In this document: piece after piece, positions 1-5,527 of the stretch | How the letters are laid out: the number at the start of each line of letters is the position of its first letter | Position numbering within the stretch: position 1 is the stretch's first letter | Position numbers and translations under genes: made by a program | NCBI GenBank assembly: GCA_030669775.1 | Contig: DAOVCZ010000131.1 | Span: 1 to 5,995, forward strand | DNA length: 5,995 bases | Direction of reading: 5' to 3' | Source: Chloroflexota bacterium | GTDB taxonomy: Bacteria > Chloroflexota > Anaerolineae > Anaerolineales > UBA4823 | The notes under the pieces: model-generated | What the model was told of the DNA's origin: nothing | The model's database searches: none | Seen by the model: the letters and a program-made list of their open reading frames with translations, nothing else

Positions 1-105
1 GACTCAACCAAGGCGGTGAGGGAGCTCGGGTTCCTACAAACCCCGGTGCGGGAGGCACTGCGTAAGGCGGTCGAATGGTATCGAGCAAATGGGTACGCAC
101 CCTGA
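1..105 (+). CDS. NAD-dependent epimerase/dehydratase, C-terminal end (partial)
   Basis: The reading frame is open from the first base and stops with TGA at 103-105, giving the last 34 residues of a protein whose start lies outside the window. The tail has the pattern KAVRELGF, then TPVREALRKAVEWYRANGY. This resembles the C-terminus of extended short-chain dehydrogenases of the dihydroflavonol-4-reductase / hopanoid-associated sugar epimerase type, where a K-A-x-x-E-L-G segment is followed by 'P..eAL..av.W...nGy'. Such enzymes act on nucleotide sugars or related carbonyl substrates in the cytoplasm with an N-terminal Rossmann fold, which is not visible here. The family call rests on the tail alone, and the substrate cannot be inferred. 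The gene is convergent with the broken DUF1801 gene, only 19 bp away. Confidence 0.62.
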   Translation, partial: DSTKAVRELGFLQTPVREALRKAVEWYRANGYAP

Positions 106-124
106 AGTAGAGAGTATTAATTGG

Positions 125-411
125 TTAGATTGAGTTTCGGATATGGGGTGGGGCAATAAGGTAGAGGGTTAGATTTTGCACCCGGGGGGAAAAGCCGGTC
201 AAGAACCATTCGCCCTCCCTGCCGCTGGCATACTTGTAGCGATATGTGCCAAAACCGACGATGCTGTCCCCCCACATGATGGGTTCTGACCCGGTCTCTT
301 CTTTCATCAGCTCCAGGATGGTGAAGCTGTCCTGGCGTTTCGTTTGATCCGCGACTGTGTTGAGAAAGTCTTCCACGCTCTGGTCGTTGGGTTGTGTTTT
401 AGTTCTGCCAT
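125..411 (-). pseudogene. DUF1801 family protein, frameshifted and C-terminally truncated
   Basis: On the minus strand an ATG at 411-409 follows GGAG at 421-418 with six-base spacing and begins M-A-E-L-K, the usual start of DUF1801 proteins. The frame is lost at once: the A run at 400-397 has four A's, and five would give MAELKTQPNDQSVEDF and join the long downstream frame. With that base restored the product is 95 residues. It carries the family core E-P-I-M-W-G-D-S-I-V-G-F-G (about 43-55), then YKYASGREGEWFLTGFSPR (about 59-77) and QNLTLY (79-84). After LTLY the family match ends in an unrelated tail and a stop. Relatives are about 130-145 residues with a further 'GKHKTGKSCLYI'-like region, so about 45 residues are missing. 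DUF1801 function is unknown. An upstream TTG (523) opens the same downstream frame, but it has no ribosome binding site and its N-terminus does not look like the family. Confidence 0.72.
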
Positions 412-417
412 GATTGG

Positions 418-423
418 CTCCTA
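418..423 (-). promoter_or_regulatory. Ribosome binding site that fixes the DUF1801 start
   Basis: The minus strand reads TAGGAG at 423-418, six bases before the ATG at 411-409. It points to that ATG, not the TTG at 523, as the ancestral start, and this is what exposes the frameshift at codon 5. Confidence 0.6.
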
Positions 424-436
424 ACAAGAAGAATTC

Positions 437-465
437 AGAATATTGCTTTACCGTGATCACCACAA
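437..465 (-). promoter_or_regulatory. Candidate sigma70-type promoter for the DUF1801 gene
   Basis: On the minus strand TTGTGG (465-460) and TATTCT (442-437) are separated by 17 bases. A start of transcription near 430 would give a leader of about 19 bases before the ATG at 411. The spacer includes the 8-bp palindrome GTGATCAC (453-460), which could be an operator or chance. The call rests on sequence match only. Confidence 0.33.
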
Positions 466-918
466 ATACATCCTGATGTTGAAAATTGAGGGACCATAGA
501 TTTTTATTGCCGTTGTTATTCAAAGAGAAGGGGACATTGAATAATACTATATTTGTAGATCTTGTCTAATTATAATTCATCCCACTCAAATATTCAAAAA
601 TCCATAAACATTGATACTACAACGCCTTGGTGACGACTGGGCACATAAATTGGTACAAACTATTCGCTAAGGATAATGTTGAATACCCTCAACTTTGAGT
701 GGTGTTGTAATTCTTATTGATGATTCCTGAGGTGGAGGAAGTTTCAATAGTTAAAGCAGGTTTCACATGGGGATTAGGAAGACAGCGGAACTATAAGGCA
801 AGCTGCACTCCTTCGGCAAGCTCAGGACTCGTCTGCATACGACCTGTAATCCAGATCTTGTTGATCAAGTTCTTCAGTCACCAGATTTTACTAATGTATA
901 CTAAGAACTCGAAAGGAT
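466..918. other. Intergenic stretch without a supportable gene
   Basis: This AT-rich stretch has no open frame with a credible ribosome binding site or family resemblance. A 71-codon plus-strand frame starting at 717 (TTG, then ATG at 720) lacks a Shine-Dalgarno sequence and resembles no family known to me. The LAL regulator remnant starts immediately downstream, so part of this stretch may be older decayed sequence of the same gene, but I could not align it convincingly. Confidence 0.5.
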
Positions 919-1101
919 TACCTGCTGGATGAGTAATCTGATTGCGCGGAGGATCCAGTGTATATCTCGCTACTCGATACCATGTGGAATATCTTGGGGA
1001 CGCTTACCTTGATCGAGGAAACTCTCACTCACATAAGTGATGCGATTACTTTCCAAGCTGGTACGTTCGTTTTAGTGTTTGATGATTATCATCTCATCTC
1101 A
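919..1101 (+). pseudogene. Decayed fragment of a MalT/LuxR-like (LAL) transcriptional regulator
   Basis: One plus-strand frame reads Y-L-L-D-E, a TAA stop (934-936), then S-D-C-A-E-D-P-V-Y-I-S-L-L, and after a weakly conserved stretch F-V-L-V-F-D-D-Y-H-L-I-S (1066-1101). In intact LAL/MalT-type ATPase regulators the same order occurs: 'WLSLDE.DNDP.RFL.YL..AL' followed by the Walker B segment 'FVLVLDDYHLI'. The spacing here is shorter than usual and the frame has an internal stop. After HLIS the match ends and the frame stops at 1129-1131. The P-loop, the remaining ATPase and TPR-like regions and the C-terminal LuxR helix-turn-helix are not found, so about 60 codons survive of a protein normally 800-900 residues long. 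Intact members are signal-responsive transcription activators. The Walker B match is strong; the upstream part is less certain. Confidence 0.6.
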
Positions 1102-1165
1102 AAAAGAGGTGGAATTTCTTCAGGCAACTAATTTCCATAGGTATGAATAAAAGCAAAGGCTGCTG

Positions 1166-2860
1166 ATGTTTTCATCCTTATATCCTGTTGGATTTCGTAT
1201 TCTGCGAACCTGGTTTCTTCGAGACTGGTGGGTATTGGTGATCTTTATTCTGTCTGCAGGCTTGGCGATGTACCCAGTACTGGGGAGGTTTAACACCAGG
1301 ATGATTGGTCCACCAGGTGACAACGTTCAATATGTCTATATCACCGGTCGAGTTGCCGAAGCGCTCAGATCTGGGCAATCGATTTTCAGCGACCCGCAGC
1401 TAAACTACCCTGATGGGCTGCTTTTAGCAGCGACCGATGTCCCATTCTTGAGCATGGTGGCAGCTGCACCTTGGACATCGCTGTTTGGGCCTGTTTCTGG
1501 ATACAACCTCATAATATTACTCAGCCATGTCCTTTCGGGTTATTTTGCATATCTTTGGATCCTGCGCCTGACCAAAAGTAGATTGGCTGGTTTGATTGCT
1601 GGTTTAGGTTTTCTCCTGGCTCCTTATCGCATCGCTCATAGCTTCGGGCATCTGCAGCTTGTATCCACTCAATTCTTGCCGCTGTTCTTTTGGTCGCTGG
1701 ATAATGTCTTGCAGTCTCCAGCTCCGGATAGGAGGAATCTGGTTCTCCTGGCGCTGGCTACTTTCGCGGTTGGTTTTTCCAGCCAGTACTATCTGGCTAT
1801 ATCACTGCTTTCTGGGATTATCTATACCTTGCTGACTGCCCCACGTCTGAAGTACCTCTTATTTCAAGGTTGGAAAGTGGCATTGAGCGTTGGGGCTGGT
1901 GCATTGCTTAGCTCATTTCCCTATTTACAGGTCACTCTAAGCCAACAACTTTATAATCCATACGCTCTTGAAAAAATTCGTCTTTGGTCAAACAGCTTCC
2001 TGGATTTCATCATGCCTCCATACACGCATGCTTTATGGGGAGAGGCGATGACCCTGCTGTATCCACGAGATAATTGGATCGAACACTCCACTTATCTGGG
2101 AATTGCAACTTTATTACTGGCATTGGCGGCGTTATTAATCAAGAATCATCCAAATCGGCGAAGAGCATTCACCTGGCTTGGTGTAGCACTATTTGCACTT
2201 GTACTAGCGTTAGGGACAGACATCTGGATCCAGAACAACCCACTCCAAGTCGAGGACCCTCTCTGGCTACCAGCGGCTTACCTGGGGCGTCTTCCTGGGT
2301 TGGGACTGATAAGAGTATGGGCGCGCTTTTCAATTATTGTGTCCCTTTTTGTTTCATTGCTAGCTGGGGTGGGAGTGGCTGTGTTGCGAGAACGTTTCGG
2401 GTGGAATCCCTTGCTGGTTGTACTCATAATCGGGCTGGTCATCCTTGATTTATTACCAGGTAATTTGCAGAGCTCATCTTTGTACCCACGCGCAATTGAC
2501 GCTTGGTTGGCTGAACAACCGAGGGGGTATCCGGTTGCCTTTCTGCAGGCTGGGACGGAAAACTACAAAACAATGTATGGTTCTTTGTATCATGACATGC
2601 AAATTCCAGCCTATAATCATCCCATCCACCGCCCACGAGCGTACCAGGAATTCCGTGAAATTAGTTCTGATTTCCCAGCCTCAGAATCCATCCAACGCTT
2701 GCGAGATTATGGTTTTCACTATCTGATCCTGCAGCACCGGTGGTTCAAAGGGAAATCCGATGACGGGTGGGCGGAGATAGAAGAAAAAATAGTTGCATCG
2801 CCTGCACTCGAGATTATCGCAGATGAGGGGGGATTCGTTGTGGTTGAGATAAAAAAATGA
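1166..2860 (+). CDS. Polytopic membrane protein, GT-C-like glycosyltransferase
   Basis: This 564-residue protein has roughly ten to twelve hydrophobic segments, for example about 22-39, 113-133, 141-157, 190-226, 235-255, 310-325, 335-351, 386-406 and 413-431. A C-terminal region of about 125 residues (440-564) is probably extracytoplasmic. The first external loop carries GPPGDNVQYVY (48-58). Asp52 sits where GT-C enzymes, which transfer sugars from lipid-phosphate donors, usually have their acidic catalytic or metal-binding residue. The later segment LAPYRIAHSFGHLQLVSTQFLPLFF (split at about 151-175) resembles the 'P-Y-R-x-A-H-x-x-G-H-x-x-L' signature of uncharacterised GT39/YfhO-like bacterial membrane proteins. 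Donor and acceptor are unknown; a role in decorating cell-envelope glycans or lipids is inferred from fold type. The ATG at 1166 is preceded by a weak AAAGG (1155-1159). A same-strand hydrolase gene begins 50 bp downstream, so the two may be cotranscribed. The gene appears intact. Confidence 0.68.
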   Translation: MFSSLYPVGFRILRTWFLRDWWVLVIFILSAGLAMYPVLGRFNTRMIGPPGDNVQYVYITGRVAEALRSGQSIFSDPQLNYPDGLLLAATDVPFLSMVAAAPWTSLFGPVSGYNLIILLSHVLSGYFAYLWILRLTKSRLAGLIAGLGFLLAPYRIAHSFGHLQLVSTQFLPLFFWSLDNVLQSPAPDRRNLVLLALATFAVGFSSQYYLAISLLSGIIYTLLTAPRLKYLLFQGWKVALSVGAGALLSSFPYLQVTLSQQLYNPYALEKIRLWSNSFLDFIMPPYTHALWGEAMTLLYPRDNWIEHSTYLGIATLLLALAALLIKNHPNRRRAFTWLGVALFALVLALGTDIWIQNNPLQVEDPLWLPAAYLGRLPGLGLIRVWARFSIIVSLFVSLLAGVGVAVLRERFGWNPLLVVLIIGLVILDLLPGNLQSSSLYPRAIDAWLAEQPRGYPVAFLQAGTENYKTMYGSLYHDMQIPAYNHPIHRPRAYQEFREISSDFPASESIQRLRDYGFHYLILQHRWFKGKSDDGWAEIEEKIVASPALEIIADEGGFVVVEIKK

Positions 2861-2910
2861 TTCCGTGTTATATTTCGTTTCCCGAGATTATTGAGGTGAA
2901 TTAAATTGGT

Positions 2911-4044
2911 ATGAACGCTTCACGCCCTATTTATTGGTTTCTATTGCTGGTTCTGCTCGTTATTGCTTCTGCCTGTTCTAACCAAGCAACGAGCGAACCA
3001 CAACCTGCGGCGGAAATTGACAGTGCGACGGAGAAGCCAGTAGTGCTGTCTGCCACGCCTAGTCCAACAGCGACCGCGACTGCGACAGCTTCACCGACCT
3101 CCACGCAAACTCCTACGGTAACACCCACCCCGACCCCCACACTCCACCCCATGAGCATCCCGGCACTGCGCCAGATGTCTTTCCCTGGCAGCGAGATCAT
3201 CATTGAAGACACATTGGAACCGGGTGCGAATTACAATCGCTATTATGTATCTTACTTATCCGATGGGCTGAGACAATATGGCCTGCTGACCATTCCCTAC
3301 GGTGAAACACCTCCCACCGGCTGGCCGGCAATCGTCTTCAATCACGGCTATATCCCTCCAGAGCAATACCGCACCACCGAACGCTATATAGCCTATGTGG
3401 ATTGGCTTGCGCGCAGCGGGTACATTGTCTTTCGAATCGACTACCGCGGTAATGACCAGTCTGAAGGGATACCCAGAGGAGCTTATGCCGATCCGGGATA
3501 TACAGTAGATGTATTGAATGCTGTTGCAGCCCTGAAGCAATTCCCTCCAGCAGACAACAACCGCATTGGTATGTGGGGTCACTCGATGGGCGGCTACCTT
3601 ACTTTGCGGGCTATGGTTCTCTCCGAGGATATCCAGGCCGGCGTGATTTGGGCGGGGGTAGTGGCTTCCTACCCCGATCTGCTCACTCGTTGGCGGCGCG
3701 GCAGCGCAAATGGACCAACACCAACCCCACCAGCCGCGCGCCGCTGGCGTTCGAACTGGTACGCGCGGTACGGCACACCGGAAGAAAACCCTGATTTCTG
3801 GGATACGATCTCCTCCAATTCATACCTGGAGGACCTTTCCGGCCCAATCCAGCTGCACCATGGCACAGCTGATGAATCTGTCCCCCTGGAGTTCTCAGAA
3901 ATTCTCTACCAGGAGCTGCAAGATGCTGGAATGGCCGTAGAGCTTTACACAGACCCAGGAGATAACCATAACCTCTCCAATTCCTTTGGTCAAGCGATGA
4001 CCCGCACGATAGAGTTCTATGAGCGCTATCTGAAGGGGGAATGA
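2911..4044 (+). CDS. Lipoprotein alpha/beta hydrolase (S9/dienelactone hydrolase-like)
   Basis: This 377-residue protein begins with a lipoprotein signal: a hydrophobic core at 7-19 and lipobox A-S-A-C with Cys22. A Thr/Pro/Ser/Ala-rich spacer (about 46-80, with TATATATA and TPTPTPT runs) then holds the enzyme away from the membrane. The catalytic domain (about 95-377) has the oxyanion-region motif NHGY (144-147), a DYRGNDQS loop (177-184), the nucleophile elbow G-H-S-M-G with Ser225, the acid in HHGTADESVP (Asp321) and a GDNHN histidine (His353). The triad is therefore complete. The family includes prolyl oligopeptidase-like peptidases, acyl esterases and dienelactone hydrolases, so the substrate is undetermined; the enzyme is predicted to act outside the membrane. 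ATG 2911 is chosen because it gives a proper signal peptide, and GAGGTGA (2893-2899) lies 11 bases upstream, slightly far. It follows the membrane protein gene by 50 bp. The spacer DNA is a short-repeat tract (about 3060-3145) prone to slippage. Confidence 0.85.
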   Translation: MNASRPIYWFLLLVLLVIASACSNQATSEPQPAAEIDSATEKPVVLSATPSPTATATATASPTSTQTPTVTPTPTPTLHPMSIPALRQMSFPGSEIIIEDTLEPGANYNRYYVSYLSDGLRQYGLLTIPYGETPPTGWPAIVFNHGYIPPEQYRTTERYIAYVDWLARSGYIVFRIDYRGNDQSEGIPRGAYADPGYTVDVLNAVAALKQFPPADNNRIGMWGHSMGGYLTLRAMVLSEDIQAGVIWAGVVASYPDLLTRWRRGSANGPTPTPPAARRWRSNWYARYGTPEENPDFWDTISSNSYLEDLSGPIQLHHGTADESVPLEFSEILYQELQDAGMAVELYTDPGDNHNLSNSFGQAMTRTIEFYERYLKGE

Positions 4045-4047
4045 GGG

Positions 4048-4063
4048 TTCGGACCAGTCTGAA
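4048..4063 (+). terminator. Weak hairpin just after the hydrolase stop
   Basis: TTCGGA (4048-4053), the four-base loop CCAG and TCTGAA (4058-4063) can form a six-pair stem with one G-U pair, starting three bases after the TGA of the hydrolase gene. No real U tract follows (TTGAAATT), so it is at best a poor intrinsic terminator or a 3'-end stabilising hairpin. Confidence 0.25.
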
Positions 4064-4155
4064 TTGAAATTGGTTGAAGCGATGAATTTACAACATTAGA
4101 AGGGAAAGAAGTTTCGCTGGATCTATCCAGAACCAGATAAGTACGGATAAACCTA

Positions 4156-4184
4156 TCCAAAGATGTAAATTCAGGTGTGATAAT
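4156..4184 (+). promoter_or_regulatory. Candidate promoter upstream of the VOC gene
   Basis: GATAAT (4179-4184) matches the -10 consensus at five of six positions. It is preceded by TG one base away (4176-4177), an extended -10. A weak -35-like TCCAAA (4156-4161) lies 17 bases upstream. Transcription would start near 4191, inside repeat copy 1, so the repeat hairpin (4198-4230) would lie at the 5' end of a leader of about 145 bases. Confidence 0.4.
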
Positions 4185-4230
4185 GTCTGCAGAGATATCT
4201 GTTGTAGAATTATCGTACTAATTCAACGGG
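4181..4230 (+). repeat. 50-bp direct repeat, copy 1, containing a hairpin/dyad
   Basis: This stretch matches 4831-4880 at 45 of 50 positions; the differences are at 4184, 4195, 4215, 4226 and 4228. Similarity falls off sharply at both ends. It contains GAATTA (4207-4212) and TAATTC (4219-4224) as a perfect six-base inverted repeat with a six-base loop. Six outer pairs follow (4198-4203 with 4225-4230, two of them G-U) across a GTA bulge. An alternative upstream stem is CAGA/TCTG flanking a four-base loop. The element could be a leader RNA hairpin or an operator dyad. It lies 106 bp upstream of the VOC start codon. Confidence 0.85.
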
Positions 4231-4336
4231 GCGGAATAATGCACCTTGATTGTCACCATGGCTGTACTTGACGTTAAAGGGTAATCGGGAGACAAATAGA
4301 ATTCACTTAGCAACTCCGTTCCTTAGAGGAAACATA

Positions 4337-4750
4337 ATGATCAAACAACTTGCCCATATCAACATCGGTTCTTACGACCTGACCGCCAGCGAACATTTTT
4401 ACTGCAACATCCTGGGAATGGAGAAAACCTTTGAATTCATCAAAGACGGCGAACTATACGGCTTTTATGCCGGAGCAGGCAACACAACGTTTGTCGAAGT
4501 CTTTATCGAAAAGAAAGAGATCGGAGATACACCCACCATTATGCGCCACCTGTGCCTCGAAGTGGAGGACCTCGACGCGGCCATCGCCGAAATCCGTGGA
4601 AAAGGCTGGGAAATCACCGATAAAGAGTTCGGCTGTGATAATAGCTGGCAGGCGTGGATCACCGATCCCAGCGGCGTGCAGATCGAGTTGATGCAATATA
4701 CAAAAGAGAGCTCGCAATTCACGGGTAAATCGTGCGATGTAGATTGGTAA
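4337..4750 (+). CDS. VOC family protein (glyoxalase/bleomycin-resistance fold)
   Basis: The 137-residue product is of usual length for a single-chain VOC protein with two beta-alpha-beta-beta-beta modules. Module one runs from IKQLAHINIG to FVEVFIEKK, module two from RHLCLEVEDLDAA to IELMQYT. The expected metal ligands are visible at module equivalents: His7, Glu54, His71 and Glu117. The DPSGVQIELMQ segment (110-120) is the standard second-module ending 'DP-G-IEL'. The family includes glyoxalase I, dioxygenases, epimerases and antibiotic-binding proteins. A 2-His-2-Glu site favours a glyoxalase-like or isomerase enzyme, but the substrate cannot be read from sequence. ATG 4337 is chosen over an in-frame start at 4250 because GAGG (4326-4329) lies seven bases upstream and the family N-terminus begins there. 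The gene sits between the two copies of the 50-bp direct repeat. Confidence 0.88.
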   Translation: MIKQLAHINIGSYDLTASEHFYCNILGMEKTFEFIKDGELYGFYAGAGNTTFVEVFIEKKEIGDTPTIMRHLCLEVEDLDAAIAEIRGKGWEITDKEFGCDNSWQAWITDPSGVQIELMQYTKESSQFTGKSCDVDW

Positions 4751-4795
4751 TCCAATAACCACCCACCAGCACCTTGAGTTGAAGGAGTCTGTAGA

Positions 4796-4825
4796 TTGAC
4801 GTTTTATCAGGGATGGAAATATAGC
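4796..4825 (+). promoter_or_regulatory. Candidate sigma70-type promoter of the thioesterase gene
   Basis: TTGACG (4796-4801, five of six to the -35 consensus) and TATAGC (4820-4825, four of six to the -10 consensus) are 18 bases apart. The predicted start near 4832 falls at the left edge of repeat copy 2, making almost the whole repeat the 5' untranslated leader of the thioesterase mRNA. Confidence 0.42.
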
Positions 4826-4830
4826 TCCCT

Positions 4831-4880
4831 TAAAGTCTGCAGAGCTATCTGTTGTAGAATTATCTTACTAATTCAGCAGG
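4831..4880 (+). repeat. 50-bp direct repeat, copy 2, abutting the thioesterase ribosome binding site
   Basis: This is the second copy of the element at 4181-4230, offset by exactly 650 bp. The inner inverted repeat GAATTA (4857-4862) / TAATTC (4869-4874) is unchanged and the loop differs at one base. The outer arm changes from AACGGG to AGCAGG, which still pairs with TCTGTT (U-A becomes U-G and U-G becomes U-A). The AGG at 4878-4880 is both the 3' edge of the hairpin and the 5' edge of the extended Shine-Dalgarno sequence, so folding could partly limit ribosome access. It ends 13 bp before the thioesterase ATG. Confidence 0.85.
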
Positions 4881-4889
4881 AAGGTGATC
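4878..4889 (+). promoter_or_regulatory. Long ribosome binding site of the thioesterase gene
   Basis: AGGAAGGTGATC contains AGGTGATC (4882-4889), which is complementary to eight consecutive bases of the usual 16S rRNA 3' end (GATCACCT). It lies four bases before ATG 4894. Pairing is unusually extended, and the first three bases belong to the repeat hairpin. Confidence 0.6.
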
Positions 4890-4893
4890 ATCG

Positions 4894-5322
4894 ATGGAAT
4901 ACTACCGCTTCAAATTGAATTTTAAAGTCCGAGACTATGAGTGCGACTTGTCTGGCATTGTGAACAATGCCGTATACCAGCACTATCTAGAACATGCTCG
5001 CCACGAATATTTGAAGAGCCAAGGTGTTGGTTTTGCTGAACTAGAAAAACAGGGCATAACACTGGTGGTGATCCGGATCGAGATGGATTTTTTGTACCCT
5101 CTGAGAAGTGGAGATCAATTTTTTGTGGGTCTCAATACTGAGCGAATTTCGCGACTGCGGTTTGGTTTCTTACAGGATATCTACCGTCTGCCAGATGAGA
5201 AACCGATACTCAGTGCAAAAGTAGTTGGCACGGCCCTGAATGAGAAGGGACGCCCCCGCTTGCCAGCGGAAATTCAGGAATTAATCGCCAGCAGCCTTGA
5301 GCTGGATGCCTCAGGTGGTTAA
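4894..5322 (+). CDS. Acyl-CoA thioesterase, 4HBT/YbgC-FadM type hotdog fold
   Basis: This 142-residue protein has the length and signature of 4-hydroxybenzoyl-CoA thioesterase-like hotdog proteins. The N-terminal VRDYECDLSGIVNNAVYQHY (12-31) matches the family segment 'vr..e.D..GivnnavY..yle.aR'. Asp18 is at the catalytic aspartate position, followed by the helix HYLEHARHEYL (30-40). The central strand IRIEMDFLYPLRSGD (61-75) matches the conserved 'Y..p.r.gD' region. Such enzymes hydrolyse acyl-CoA thioesters in the cytoplasm as dimers or tetramers; chain preference is unknown. The ATG is well supported by a long Shine-Dalgarno sequence. The 5' leader is probably the second copy of the direct repeat, so expression may be linked to that of the VOC gene. 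The gene is convergent with the transporter permease and is followed by a palindromic element. Confidence 0.9.
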   Translation: MEYYRFKLNFKVRDYECDLSGIVNNAVYQHYLEHARHEYLKSQGVGFAELEKQGITLVVIRIEMDFLYPLRSGDQFFVGLNTERISRLRFGFLQDIYRLPDEKPILSAKVVGTALNEKGRPRLPAEIQELIASSLELDASGG

Positions 5323-5350
5323 TTCGCGAAGCTGGATTTCCGAGAATATA

Positions 5351-5481
5351 GAAAAGGGGCTGTCCCAAAGGTTGTCACCCTGAGCCCTTCATTCTTCAGG
5401 ATAAACTACGCGAAGGGTCTCGCTGACGATATATGAGATTCTTCACTTTGTTCAGAATGACGTTTTAAACTGCCCCTTCTC
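5351..5481. repeat. MITE-like palindromic intergenic element
   Basis: The ends are imperfect inverted repeats about 31-33 bp long. The left end starts GAAAAGGGGC (5351-5360). The right end, read on the minus strand from 5481, starts GAGAAGGGGC. Both continue with GT, an AAA-containing stretch, GTCA and CTGA. A nested stem pairs GAGCCCTTC (5382-5390) with GAAGGGTCTC (5412-5421) with one bulged T. There is no coding sequence and no clear target duplication. It fills the gap between two convergent genes and could end transcription from both sides. Similar 'cattctga' hairpins are, to my knowledge, common in Chloroflexota intergenic DNA; copy number was not checked. Confidence 0.65.
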
Positions 5482-5527
5482 TCATCAGGTAAATATCGTG
5501 AGCAATTAGTGTCTATACTATAAAACC

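Noticed and set aside
700..740. Possible third, degenerate copy of the 50-bp repeat (tgttgtaattcttatt)
   Set aside because: Only the TGTTGTA start and scattered bases match, with several gaps; the hairpin is not present.
827..901. Possible N-terminal LAL motif (T-R-L-H...N-P-D-L-V-D) in another frame
   Set aside because: Only a loose resemblance to 'TKL..P....LV.R', out of frame with the relic and without a following P-loop. Too weak to annotate.
717..932. 71-codon plus-strand open frame
   Set aside because: No ribosome binding site, no family resemblance, and its frame runs into the LAL regulator relic. Probably chance.
3056..3150. Short-period repeat tract as a possible CRISPR or microsatellite locus
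   Set aside because: It is the coding sequence of the Thr/Pro-rich lipoprotein spacer, in frame throughout, not an array.
4082..4172. Inverted pair TGAATTTAC / GTAAATTCA upstream of repeat copy 1
   Set aside because: Nine-base arms are about 70 bases apart in AT-rich DNA, with no supporting structure. Likely chance.
4454..4762. Minus-strand open frames opposite the VOC gene
   Set aside because: They are antisense shadows of a well-supported gene, with no family resemblance.
4181..4880. Integron cassette with attC sites around the VOC gene
   Set aside because: The direct repeats flank one gene and contain a hairpin, but I see no paired RYYYAAC/GTTRRRY core sites and no integrase in the window.
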